Below are positions 10,305 to 21,471 of a DNA stretch of 64,000 nt, piece by piece. The notes under the pieces were generated by a model. That model was given only the letters and a program-made list of their open reading frames with translations. It was not told the origin of the DNA and did not search any database. Location: the NCBI GenBank assembly GCA_026119935.1, contig JALRMH010000024.1, positions 124,001 through 188,000 of the forward strand, given 5' to 3'. The translations under genes and the position numbers were made by a program. The DNA is from Endothia cerciana. Its lineage: Eukaryota > Ascomycota > Sordariomycetes > Diaporthales > Cryphonectriaceae. Numbering within the stretch: position 1 is the first letter of the stretch; each line of letters opens with the position of its first letter.

Positions 10305-12835
10305 TTACTTTGCAGATCTTGAGGCCTCACCAGAACGCTTCTGTTCACAACACGGTCAAGGGATCTTGACATTGGTATCGTCTCGGCTACAACTTGAAAG
10401 GTCATATCTACCTAGGTACGATTGGTTAAACTGTGGAGTATACAGGTGGCCAGTGGTCCCACGCAGACCAAGTCAATGCAAGTGACTTGACAAACGAAAG
10501 TCACAATATTAGGTACTACTGCAAAGTAAACAAGTAGCATTCCTCAGCAAAGTAACTTGCAAGTTATCAAAGCAAGTTAACGTCCCCTTGTTGGCTCCAC
10601 GTTAGGCGCCTTATAACCTACTGTATTACTGATTGTGAACTTGTTTCTGGTATTTTCGTCCGGAATAACCCAACAAAAAAAAAAAAAGCCTACCCTCGAA
10701 GCTTTTAGAGTTAGACATAAGATTAATAGCGGTCACAGTCAGCCCCAGAGTGGACTCATCAGCCAAATACGCCGGCATGACCGTTAGGCGACCATCCTTC
10801 GCGTTGTCCGCAGAGCCCTAGCCATGGTGCACCATCACCGGTGCACGTGGATAATACATACGATAAAAGGTATGTGAGAGACTGCCAGCAACAGCGCCTG
10901 CCGGACGCCTTCCGGCATCCCGGATAGACCCAGACGGGGGGTCGTCTCTTGCGGCCAGTTAGAGTTTGCCTGGCCCGCCAAGGCAAGGTTTGATGATGGT
11001 AACAAGTCCAACTTGCTGCAAAGATCCCGGTGATGGTGAATCCCCGTGCCCAATCACAGCAAGCCTCCTTGTTCGAACATCGGCCTGGTGGCCATATTCT
11101 GGAGGTATCAGTGCCGCATCGTGTTGGCTAGCAAGTTGGCAAGCAATGATGCTCATCTACAGAGGACGGTCACGTTGGTATAGGACAAAGCAGCCCTCTC
11201 CTGTAACCCTCCACAGGGTCGGTTTCGGACACAAGACAGCCTTGCGTATTTCTGACTGCCAATCCGGTCTCCCAATCACAAGCAAGATGCCGCCCTCCAT
11301 AATGACAGATCCACCTCCGCCGGCCGCGGTACCAGGCCTTCCTCTGACATCCCTAGTGGGCAGAACATCCCAGTTCCTGCTCGTACCGCTGTGCAAGTAT
11401 GTGGTGAGAACCTAGACATTTGTCCCCGGCGTTCAAACGGCGAACAAATGTAGCCCGGGCGCGAAGTGGTGGTATTGCATTCCAGTGACACGTCTGTAGT
11501 CAAGGCAGACCACGTTTTGGTGAGCATTCCACACGAGACTGGGTTCAGCGCTGATTCGTTGACTGGCGGCCCAGATAAGCATACTGTCTAAATTGCTTGG
11601 ATTGCACGGGGCGAGCAGTCACCGCGTCCTCCTTCACGGCTCAATCGCATGGACAAGGCTGAGAATCTGGAACCCTCCCTTGCTGATCTACTGAGACCCC
11701 GAATCTCGTCATTGTGGGTCCTAGCGGCCTCGTGGGAGCTGGTCTCTCCATAGGAGCACAGGGCCAGTCACGACGTCCTTGCGCCGCCTGGGAGAGACGG
11801 AGATCGACGTTGAGCTATACCTGTCTGCTTGCTGGTCGCCGTTGGATCTCAGCAGGGAGGAGAAAGAAGGAAAAAAAAAAAAAAAAAAATTTGAAGAAAG
11901 AAGAAAGAAAAAAGTTTCAGCAACAGGGAGGAGCAATCCTGGCTGCTGCGGGGTGGTTCCTGCGTCTTTTTAGTGGGTCCCGGGACAGGTAGCCAAAGGG
12001 TACCTACACGCCTGTGTGACCCGCGAGTTCTACCTTGAGGCTACTTCTACCCCAAGAGCACGCCCCCACCGCAGCCGTGGAATTTGGCAAGTGGTGAATC
12101 CCCACCCCAGCCCAGGCGACGGGCAAAGCTCAGCGGCGTGTTCCAATTAACGCGAACGCGGATTTGCATCACGACCTTTTCTCAGTTTCCTGGCGTTGCC
12201 CTGTCCTGCCCTGCGTTGCCCTGCCCCGCGCTGCCCTGCCTCAGATCCGGTTGAAAGAAAACAATCCGAATCAGCCGCCAACCTCTCTTTTTCCCTAGGC
12301 CCTTCCTTATCCCCTCGCCTCCCAGCCTTCGACTTATCCAGCCTTTTAGTCCATCACTACATCGAGTCCGCACACTCCTTGACTCCTGGCCGCCATCCCC
12401 AGGCACGACCAGACAGACCGTCAGGCCCATCGCTGTCGTCAGCATCAATCCTTCTTCACGTGCAGCGCGCACCTACGGCATTGAATGGACTGCGCTCTGG
12501 CTCACGCCTGTGTGCATCCAACTTCGGGTACGCTATGCCACCCAGACTTGCTGCTAAGCTGTCCTGAAAGCGTTCATCCGCCTCGAAACTAACCGTTAGC
12601 AGGGTGCGGCAACAGTCAGAACCATTCGACGCCAACATAAATATTTCCACGGGCCCGAACCTGCCTCCGCATCCCTTCGCGCGCATACTTTCTTTATTTA
12701 CCATTGTGCATCCCCTCACCATCTCATCACCGTATCCTGCGCCCTTCGATACCGTCATCAACTATCGATTAGCCTGCATGTCCTGGCTGCTACACTTCAT
12801 CTTACGCCAGGTTGTTGGATTTGAAGTCCTCCATC
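10305..12835. other. Long intergenic region; forkhead gene 5' leader at right end
   Basis: No gene is recognised in 10.3-12.2 kb. A minus-strand frame at 11157-11400 is open for about 80 codons and continues past one TAG, but matches no family I know. A purine-rich stretch with a 19-A run lies at 11871-11889. From about 12190 the plus strand is strongly pyrimidine-rich, as in fungal promoters and 5' leaders, leading into the forkhead gene. Confidence 0.45.
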
Positions 12836-15127
12836 ATGCCTAGCCCGGGAAAGCGCACACAACGCGCCCGGCGCGAATCGACGCGCAAGGACCTGGCTTC
12901 AGACCGTCCTGATGATTCCTCCCCCTCGCGCCCCGCCAAGCGCAGAAAGAAGGTCGGTTTCTCGCAGGACGTCTCCGTCCGCGCGTGGCCTCAAAAGTCA
13001 TGCTACCCTTGTGCCTTGCCTTGTGCCCTTCTCAGCATAGATACACTAACGCGCACCGTCTCTCTGCCTCCAGGCCAACGACCCTTCTCCCTCCCCAAGA
13101 GACATCGCGGACGACGAACCCGAGTCCAGCATCGCTCAAGATTCCAGCCTCCTCGCCGACGACTCTCTGAACCACCATGCGAAAGCCTTTGATCTGGTGG
13201 TGGATAGGGTCAGCGAACACCTGCTTGCCCCTCAGAACCAGCTTGTCCAGGCAACACAGGATCACTCGAATTCACGTCTCAGCGGCGAGGATGGTATCAA
13301 TGCCTTCGCCAAGATTGTTGGACTCGGTTGGACTTTCTACGTGAAGAAGACTACCATCAATATTGGCCGCTCCTCGGATCCCCCCCAACCTATCGACCCG
13401 GACGACGACGAAGAGTTCATTCACATCGATCTCGGGCCCAGCAAGATGATCTCTCGTCGTCACGCGAGCATCTTCTTTAGTTCCGAGTACGACAGTGGAA
13501 GATGGATACTCAAGGTCAAGGGAAGGAATGGTGTGAGGCTCAACATGGCCGGCCTGCCCCTGGACGCCGTCAAGCCCTTGGGCAGTGGCGACGTGCTCGA
13601 GATCGCAGGCATCGAGATGATGATTGTATTACCCGAGCAGGAACCCCTCAGGATACACGAGAACTATCTTCGCCGGGCTGGACTGTCCGACAAGGACCTT
13701 CCAGCGCCCGCAGACGCCGCCCGTGTCAATCTTCCAGTTTCTACTGCCGGCAGGCCGTCGTCCTCGCAAGGCAACTACCAAGCCAGGCAGGCACGCGGGC
13801 AGCAGGTACTTGCCCCAGCTCCGCCGAATTACAAGCGCCCTGGAACACCGCCCTCGCGCAGCAAGATCCAGATAGTAGCCAAGCCATCGCCCTCCAGACC
13901 AACCACTGCGGGGAGTATGATCTTGAGTACCAACGATATGGATCTGAGCCTGGACGAGAACAAGGGTATCAAGCCTCAGTACAGTTATGCTCAAATGATT
14001 ACCCAGGCCATAATGAGCACCGCAGAAGAGAAACTCAACCTGAACGGCATCTACACCTACATCATGAACAACTACGCCTACTACCGACACCAGCAACCGT
14101 CTGGGTGGCAGGTCAGCAGTCTCAGCAGTCTGAGTACATAACTGAGTCCGGCGTGCTGACATTTGACAGAACTCAATTCGCCACAACCTCTCTCTCAACA
14201 AGGCTTTTGAGAAAGTCGCGAGATCCACCGACGAGCCTGGGAAAGGGATGAAGTGGCAGATCACCACCGAGTGCCGGGACGAGATGGTCAAGAATGCTTG
14301 GAAGGGAGGCCGTGGCGGTCACCGTGGGTCGTCGAACCCGTCATCGCCAAACCATCTCAACTATATCACGCAGGGTCCGCGGGATATGGCGGCCAAGGAC
14401 CCTAATTCGCTTCGGAAGCGCAGAGTCTCGCCGTCGGGATCTCCTCAACCCCGTTCGACACTGCGCCTGTCGCACATGACACCCGATCGCACCCGACGCC
14501 TCGAGCCCGACAACCATGCGGATATTGGGGATGGTAGTCCCTTGCCCCGCCATCGGCAGTCCACGACGGCGTCCAATACCATGGACGACCCTCCTCCACA
14601 GTCACCCCTTCTGACGTCTTCCTATCTTCAAGAAGACGGTGCGTCGCTTGTCACCCCGGCTCCCCTCAAGGTGCACCCTCAGCTCGTGCCTCCCAGCACC
14701 CTCCAGCGCCCTAGCCAGCACATGCCGACGAGCTCTCCTGCTCCTTTCTGGAAGTTCGCAGAGTACGGCAGCACGCCGATCAAGCCCTTGCTCGATATCA
14801 GCCCATCGAAGAACCTTGGGACCATCCCCCAGAGCAGCAGTCCACCTCGAGCCCCCAGATCTCCAGCAGTGAGCCCGACGCAGAACAGCCGCCCGGGAAC
14901 CGCAGCGACTCAGGATACCCTCAAATTCGAGGACGTTGAGGAGGACGAGGAGGGCATTGACCTCACAAAGTAAGTCGAATGTGCGTAAATTGAAACTCCG
15001 AGTAATGTCGGCTGAAAAGATTTTGTTTTATAGGGGTTTTCAGAGCATCAGCTCGTACCACGAGACGCTGAATGCATCGATGTCCAAGAGCCATTCGTTC
15101 TCATCCACCAACGGTAGCAAGGCTTAG
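12836..15127 (+). CDS. FHA- and forkhead-domain transcription factor (Fkh1/Fkh2-like)
   Basis: Four exons: 12836-12952, 13074-14111, 14170-14969 and 15034-15127 (682 aa); all phases close. The FHA domain (about residues 113-230: INIGRSSDPP, then SKMISRRHASIFF, then KGRNGVRLN) binds phospho-threonine partners. The forkhead winged helix starts near residue 339 (KPQYSYAQMI) and, after the second intron, continues with NSIRHNLSLNKAFEKV, the DNA-recognition helix. The C-terminal half is Ser/Pro-rich with many SP/TP sites, suiting CDK control. The architecture matches yeast Fkh1/2 and S. pombe Fkh2, nuclear regulators of G2/M genes. The first donor (GTCGGT) is weak, but the acceptor and CACTAAC branch site are good. 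The last exon is only 94 nt, and its end is duplicated just downstream. Confidence 0.9.
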
Positions 15128-15172
15128 GCGCCCGCAGTTTCCATCCACCAACGGGGTCAAGGCATAGGCGCC
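15101..15172 (+). repeat. Direct duplication of forkhead gene 3' end
   Basis: Two near-identical segments, 15101-15132 and 15141-15172 (offset 40 bp), share the core CATCCACCAACGG and the AGGCGCC end. The first contains the last codons (STNGSKA and stop); the second would read STNGVKA and stop. Few substitutions separate the copies. Confidence 0.8.
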
Positions 15173-16383
15173 GTACACCTCTGGCCTCACACTAATGAAT
15201 GCTAAGGCAATCCCTTAGTGTTGCATCTGAGCAGCCTGGAAAGGGCTGTAACGATAACACGTACTTCTATCGTCATGTCCCCGTCGATTGATCACTTTTA
15301 CAGCGCTCAACTAGTCATTTATGAGCTTACAATGATTTTCCCAACGGCGTTAGGCCGAGAATGCCCATGCTGGTGGGCCACCTAAAACCGTTTCCCGGGT
15401 GTTCTAGGAAAAATTGAGTTGTTCTTTTGTGATGAGGTCTGTATGATTATGAAGCATGCGTTACGCGTCATGGACCGCCGGCTCACGGGCACGAGACACT
15501 TCTGAATGGATGACAGACGGGACTGTCATGGATCAGGACTGTCTTGGATCAGGACGCCCAGAGTCGATTCCTTATTGGAAGCCACAGGTCATTTCAGCAG
15601 GTTACGAAATCGGTCATGATCGGTTTCTTGTCTAGGCCCGGAGCATACTGGCTGCTGCGATGAGGTATTGGGCGCATGGCGTTAGGAGAGTTTTCGTGCT
15701 TGTCTCAAGGGCATATATACATCTAAGCATCTCATCAGGTAGGCTGCTCAATTCAATGCTCACGTCCATGCCCAAGATGCGTCATCTGCCACGCACTGTC
15801 CGACGCGGTAAGCGCGTGATGAAGTGTATGTAACATGGGAGTGAAGATATTTATTTTACCACGACACTGATCAACCACCTGCCTCGCTCGAAAGTACCAT
15901 GTTTTTTTTTTTTTTTGGTTGTTGTTGTTGTTTTTTTGCCCCACTTGTTTGGTCTACCGCTCAAGTACCGTACATGTTTTTGATTGTTGTTATTTTTGAT
16001 TTTGATTTTTTTTGGTGTCTGGTTTCTGGACGGTCTGTTCCAGACATACACATGTAACAGCCACGGCGCAATCACGATCGCGCAAAGCGAAAAGAACGCC
16101 GACCCATGATGATGGTGTGCAACCGCCGCGCTCGCATGTAAGGTAGCAGCAATAGCTCATGTGCCATTGTCCCTTCTCAGCTCCGCCGTCCAGGCCTCTT
16201 ATCCACGCCGGCCCCCTTCCCCTTCCCCTTAATCTGCTCTATACATCAAGCACCAGGCGGTGCGGATCCTCGGCCACCGGGCCTTGACAGCAACTGCGTG
16301 ATCTGCATAATGGTCACGGGAACGTGTGGGCGCTCGCGCCGAGGCTGGGGTGTAACGGGCTCAACATCCTCGGCGGACGCCTT
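15173..16383. other. Intergenic between convergent genes; T-rich repeat
   Basis: 3' flanks of the forkhead gene and of Clu1. At 15884-16020 two diverged copies of a module of the form CTCNAAGTACC...CATG followed by T- and GTT-rich sequence are seen, including a 15-T run (15902-15916). No gene was recognised. Confidence 0.5.
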
Positions 16384-19300
16384 CTAAGCCTGGGATGAGA
16401 CCTGCTGCCCGTTTCCGCGCCTCTTGGGGTTCTTGCTGCCCGTCTTCTTGCTGGTCTTGCTCTTCTTGTCCGTGCCCTCGATGAACTTGATAAGCTCGTC
16501 GATGCTGCGCGGGTCCATGGCGGGCTTCTTCTCAATCTCGTGCGAAGCCGCAGCTGCACCTGCACCTGCACCGGTAGCGGTAGCAGCTACGCCTCGCGAG
16601 GGGAGGCTTCGTGGCGTGAAATGGATACCCGCGCGCAGTCTACGGGCCTCCTGGTCCTTGTTGTGCTTGGCGATGGACACGGCGTTCTGCGTGAGCTGCT
16701 CAAGCCAGGACTCAGCCTCCTTGGTGTTCTTGTCGTTGGGGCCTAGCTCCTGCAGGAAGATGTTGAAGGACTCGCGCATGCGGACGACGGCACCCTTGGA
16801 GTCATTGTCGAGGGCAAGGGCCTGCGCAAGCTGGAACTGCAGCGTGGCGGAGTTGATGCTCTGCTTGCCGAAGATCTTGTCACAGATGCGCAGCGACTCC
16901 TCGAACCAGCGGCGCGACTCGTGATAGGCCTTGAGGTGCTGCAGCATCACGGCGGCATTGTTGATCGTCGTGATGGTGTCTGGGTGGTCTGGGCCGTAGA
17001 TAGTCCTCCACAATTTGAGCGCGTACTTTGAGTATTCAAGCGCTGTGCGGCTGTCGCCGAGCTGGTGCAGGAACAGACTGAGGTTGAGGTAGTCGAGCAG
17101 AGTCTCCTGTGCATCGACGCCGATCGTGCGCTCGGCAACAAGGATGGCCTTGCGTGCGAGCTCGACCGCGGCCTCCTTCTCGTCGATCTGGAAGTAGATC
17201 ATGGAGAGCTGATGGTAGACGCGCGCCACTTCTGGGTGCAAGATGCCGTGAATCTGCTCGTGGAGAGATAACGACTCGAGCAGGAGCTCCTGGCCCAGCT
17301 TGCGCTGGTTCTGCGCAATGGAAATTCTGCCAGCCTCCAAAGCCTCCTCAGCCAGGGAGCTGCGTGGCGCGGAGTCCTTGACGATGGGCACAATGTTGAC
17401 GATGTCGTCGGTGGTGAAGGTGTGAGGTGCAGTGGCGGAGCCAATAGAAGCAGGCGAGCCATCACGGGACTTCTTCTTCTTCTTCTTCTTGCTCTCGCCA
17501 TTGCCGTTCACAACAGAGGCCTCAGCAGGGGGTGGGGCTGATGCTGCCGCCGCCGCCGTGAAGGCGTACTCCTTGTACTGAACCTGGAGACCGAGCTTTA
17601 GGCATACCTCACGCAGCACTTGCAAGTGGCTGAGCTGAGCATGCCAATCTGGCTCAAGCTTGTATCTGAATCGTTGCTGGGTTTCGCCCTCAATGGCTTC
17701 CCTCAAGCTCTCGGGCGTGACACTCTCGAAGGACAAGTCGGCATCATCGTATAGGGAGCGGAGCGACTGGTCAATCTCAGCAGTAGGCTTGGGATTCAGA
17801 CCGGTGCCAAGAAAGCAGTTGAGGAGGTGAGCGATGCAGGCTGAGGTCAGAGGCAAGGGGAGGTGCTTCATGTGCTTCGAAGCGATGTGCTTGAAAGACC
17901 GCACAACTATGTCCCGAATGCAGATCTCCCGCATGCTCTGCAGCCGCGATCCCTCGCTCAAAGTCGCGATCTTGCCCAGGTATCGCATATTGATACCGCG
18001 CTTGTGGAGCAAGTTGCGCAGCGACGGGCCATCCATGGGAAAGCTAGCATCAGAATCCCTCAGGTCGTTGAGAAGTTCTGGTATGGCCGTCTCACGGAGG
18101 AAGGCGCACGCAGCGCGAACATCTCGCTCATCAGCTGCCATCTCCTCCTTCTCCGCGTCGGTTTGTGGGGCCTGACCACTGAAGACATCGGGGTTCAAGG
18201 CGAACTTGAAGTCGTTGGCATCAATCCGGCCGTCCTTGTCGGCGTGCTTCTTGACAGCCTCGCCCTCAGCCTTCTCCTCGGTCTTCTCCTCGGAAGCCTC
18301 GATCGCGGGCTTCTCTTTTGATTCCTCTGATGCCTTGTCATCCTTCTTGGCCTCCGCACGCTTAGCGATTTCGGCGTTCAGCCACTCCCGCATCTTTTGC
18401 CGATGGAAAAGCTCGACAAGCTCTCCGCGCAGCACCGTCATCCGGTGTGGGTAGTTATTGGTCTCCTCAGCAGCCATTTCGTCCAGCCAGGAGATATCCA
18501 GGGGAGTAATCCGGTAGAGATCCAATACGTATTTCCGACCATCAGTTCCCAGGAGACCCTTCGTCTCAACACTAGCTTCCAAGTCAAAGCGCTTGCCGTC
18601 CTTGTCCCACACAGCATGCTTCTTGACTTTCATGGCCTGAGAGAGTTTCTCAAAGGGAGCGGCAAATTTCTCGTTGGCAGCAACCACGTCTTTGCCATCC
18701 ACCGCACCGTAGTCGATCTGGTTCTCGCCAGGTTCCCTCTGCTTGAAGATGCCCGGAACGATGCTCTGGCCAACAATGCGCTTTCCAAGGTAATCCACGA
18801 CCACGGTTCCGGGTGTGTAGAGACCCTCGATGTCCAATTGGTTCACGTTCTTCACGCCGGCAACGTCTTTACCCGTGGCAACTCGCGCCGCCTCATCACC
18901 GCCTTCCGAAGTGAATGTGCCAACTCCATCAGCCCCAAAGGAGAAAAAGACATTGTTGTATACAAAAATCTGGGCATCGCGCGCCTCAGTGGGGTTGAGG
19001 GGAGCAACCTCGCCACGGGCTACCATCACAGCCCCCCTGGCCGCGGCATCGTTGTAGTCGGCGTGTAGCTTCGCCAGCAGACGCTCCCTGAAGACTCGGT
19101 CCTGCACACCCTCCTTGGGCAGCTCCTTGGCAGACTGGAACTCCTCATTCCAGTCGCGCAGAGTGTCAGTGCCCTCAACACCCGCGATGAGAAAAGTCTC
19201 TTGTGACCGGGTGATATCAGGGCTGTGAGCGCAGACTGGAGAAGACATGGGTGGGACAACCCATGGTGCGGCGGGGATGGTGTTGGTGATCTGGAAAGTC

Positions 19301-20445
19301 GCAAGAGGCTCCCGGCGGTTGTTGTACTCCTGGAGCTGCACGAAGGCCTCGTTGAAGGAGGGAGAGATCTCACCAATCAGGGTCAAGAGGGAGTGGGCGG
19401 AGGCGCTCTTTGGAGCCTGGCGAGGGAAAGGATCGAACTTGGCGTTTGAAGATTTGTTGACGAAGAAACCTCCAACATGCGCGGTGATCTGGAACTGCTC
19501 GCCCTCGTTGGTCGTCACAACCAGGTAAAGCAGGTGGCCCTTCTGGCGGAGATGTGCAGGTGGAGGGTTCCAAGACGCGAGAGAAATAGCCTTTACGGTC
19601 TTAGGCGCCGGGTCTTGTTCTGCTGGAAGCAATGCAGACACTGAGGGTACGGTGCTAAAATCGTACTCCCCGATTGCCGTTTGCTCCTGGTTCGTCTTGT
19701 CCACCACGTCGCCGCACTCGGCGGCGACCTTCTCAAACAAGGATAGTCCGGACAGTATACCTTGTATCGCATCGGTACGGTCTCCTGATGCACCGATGAG
19801 CTCCCGAACCCTGACCATGTGTAGCCTTGCCTCTTTCTCAGTGTAAGGGTCCTCGACCAGGCGCAGTTCTGAGCCGGAGCCGATGCCTTTGATCTCTGCG
19901 ATCGGGATGAAGTCGTTGACCCGCTCGCCTTTGTGCTCGAGGTGGAAGCAGGAGTACTGCAGGGCTATCGGGAACTCGATGATGGCCTGGCGGACCTCGT
20001 GGACCTGCTCTTGGGGAGAGACCTGTTGCGAGGACATTCAGCGCCTATAAACTCCATCTGCTCACACAGTGTCCTGGCTGACCGTGATTTCCAATTTCCC
20101 TGGCTCATGGGGCAGTACGATCGTAAGAGGGTAGGTGGCGTCTGTCAAGAGTCAGCTAGAGGATCCCACTCTCGAGACCGTCCAGCGGCGGGCCGCGAGG
20201 TCACAGGTTGTCCAGGCAGTCCGAGGCATACCTTCTGGGGCATATTCCACTCCGTCCTCGGCGGCTTGGGCTGCATCTGTGCTGTTGACTCCTGCAATAC
20301 TGGTCTCCGGCACGGCCGCGCCTGTAAATGGAGCTATGTCAGTCCTCACGCGACCTCCTCAGGGTTCTCAGAATGACACAATCATCTGCCAGGTTCGGTG
20401 GGACGTACCAGCTGGGGCACTTGTTTCCTTGGGGGTATCGGCCAT
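16384..20445 (-). CDS. CLU1: Clustered mitochondria protein Clu1
   Basis: The large exon is 16384-20022, but the true start lies upstream. Three short exons, 20409-20445, 20232-20321 and 20068-20141, join it with exact phases to give 1279 aa (MADTPKETSAP..., then YPLTIVLPHEPGKLEI, then VSPQEQVHEVRQAI). Fungal Clu1/Tif31 proteins share this ubiquitin-like N-terminus. The order is CLU-N, the CLU domain (about residues 380-630), a charged Glu/Lys linker, a central helical region, a poly-Lys patch and C-terminal TPR repeats (HPEVARVYHQLSMIYFQI and following). Clu1 is a cytosolic RNA-binding protein that controls mitochondrial distribution and translation of nuclear-encoded mitochondrial mRNAs, and co-purifies with eIF3. 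The third intron (45 nt, donor GTGTGA) is the least certain junction. The usual length of 1250-1300 aa fits. Confidence 0.93.
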
Positions 20446-21471
20446 ATTGAGGGTCTATTCAAGGTTTCCGGGCCTAGAATAGTACGTGTGGTCGTGATGG
20501 TCACTTATGTACCCAAGTGCAGGTTTGAGAGTGTCCAGTCGTAAGTCGAGACGGTCCCGGGGGGGGGGGGTGTTCTAGCCCAGGGTGCGCCGACCAGGAA
20601 TGAGCGAAGTGAGGATTAGAAGGGAAAATGAGACGATACAAAAAGCCCCTTCCGCATAGAGAGGGACCTAGAAGGCCAATTGGGTATGTCTGGAGTAACG
20701 TCGGGGCATTGGCGACGAGGAAATGGTGAAAAATGGGGAATTTTCCACTACAGCTTCAACACCTACGTCGACGATTCCAAAAAATTCTGCGCTACCCAAG
20801 AAGTCATGCTCGAGAAAATCCCGGCGCGCGCTCTCCAGCGCGCCCCGGCCATTCCGGCAAACCTTTCCCGTGTGCAAGTGCCTGCCGGGGATATGGACAG
20901 CTCAGTGACCGTCCACAAAGTACTTGGTACCATAGTACGCCGAACAGGGAGCCAGAGATACCCAGGACAGAAGCCCAAGACGGCGTTATCTAGATGGTGA
21001 GATGGTCTGGTAGTTTATTGCAGTCCCAACAACTCGCTCGTGTAACACCCTTCTTGGTACCAGTGTCCTCCAGCACCTGAGTGGGATAATCTCCTGGGCA
21101 TAAGCGGCCTGTTCGCACTAGGTACTCGGTACTAGGTACGTACACGCACAGTTGGGCAACATCCATGTTCCAAGCACCTTGGTTGCTGTGACAGGGGTTC
21201 GATCATGTTTACTTTGGTATTTTCTTCAACCTCGTACAGATTGAGTCGTTGACCATTTAACGACCAACAACGTGGAATCCCTACTTGTCTCAAAGTATCG
21301 CTTCGCTCCTTGCTCAGATGTATTAATAGCAACCATATCCGTCTCGCAGTTGATCAAAGGACCCGATAACATCGCTACGGCCGGCCCACCGATGGAGCTG
21401 CCAGCCTCGCAAAGTAGGATAGGCGTTTGCTTATAATCAACACTCACTTTGGCATTCTCAAGGCATTCAAT
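20446..21471. promoter_or_regulatory. Divergent promoter region (Clu1 / unknown protein)
   Basis: This 1.0 kb spacer between two divergent start codons holds both promoters. A 12-nt G run lies at 20559-20570. No coding feature is recognised. Confidence 0.35.

Noticed and set aside
10959..11400. Minus-strand frame continuing across one TAG (GGGGSVIMEGGILLVIGRP...)
   Set aside because: Open for about 145 codons in all, but I could not match a family or find coherent exons; possibly a relic, not supportable.
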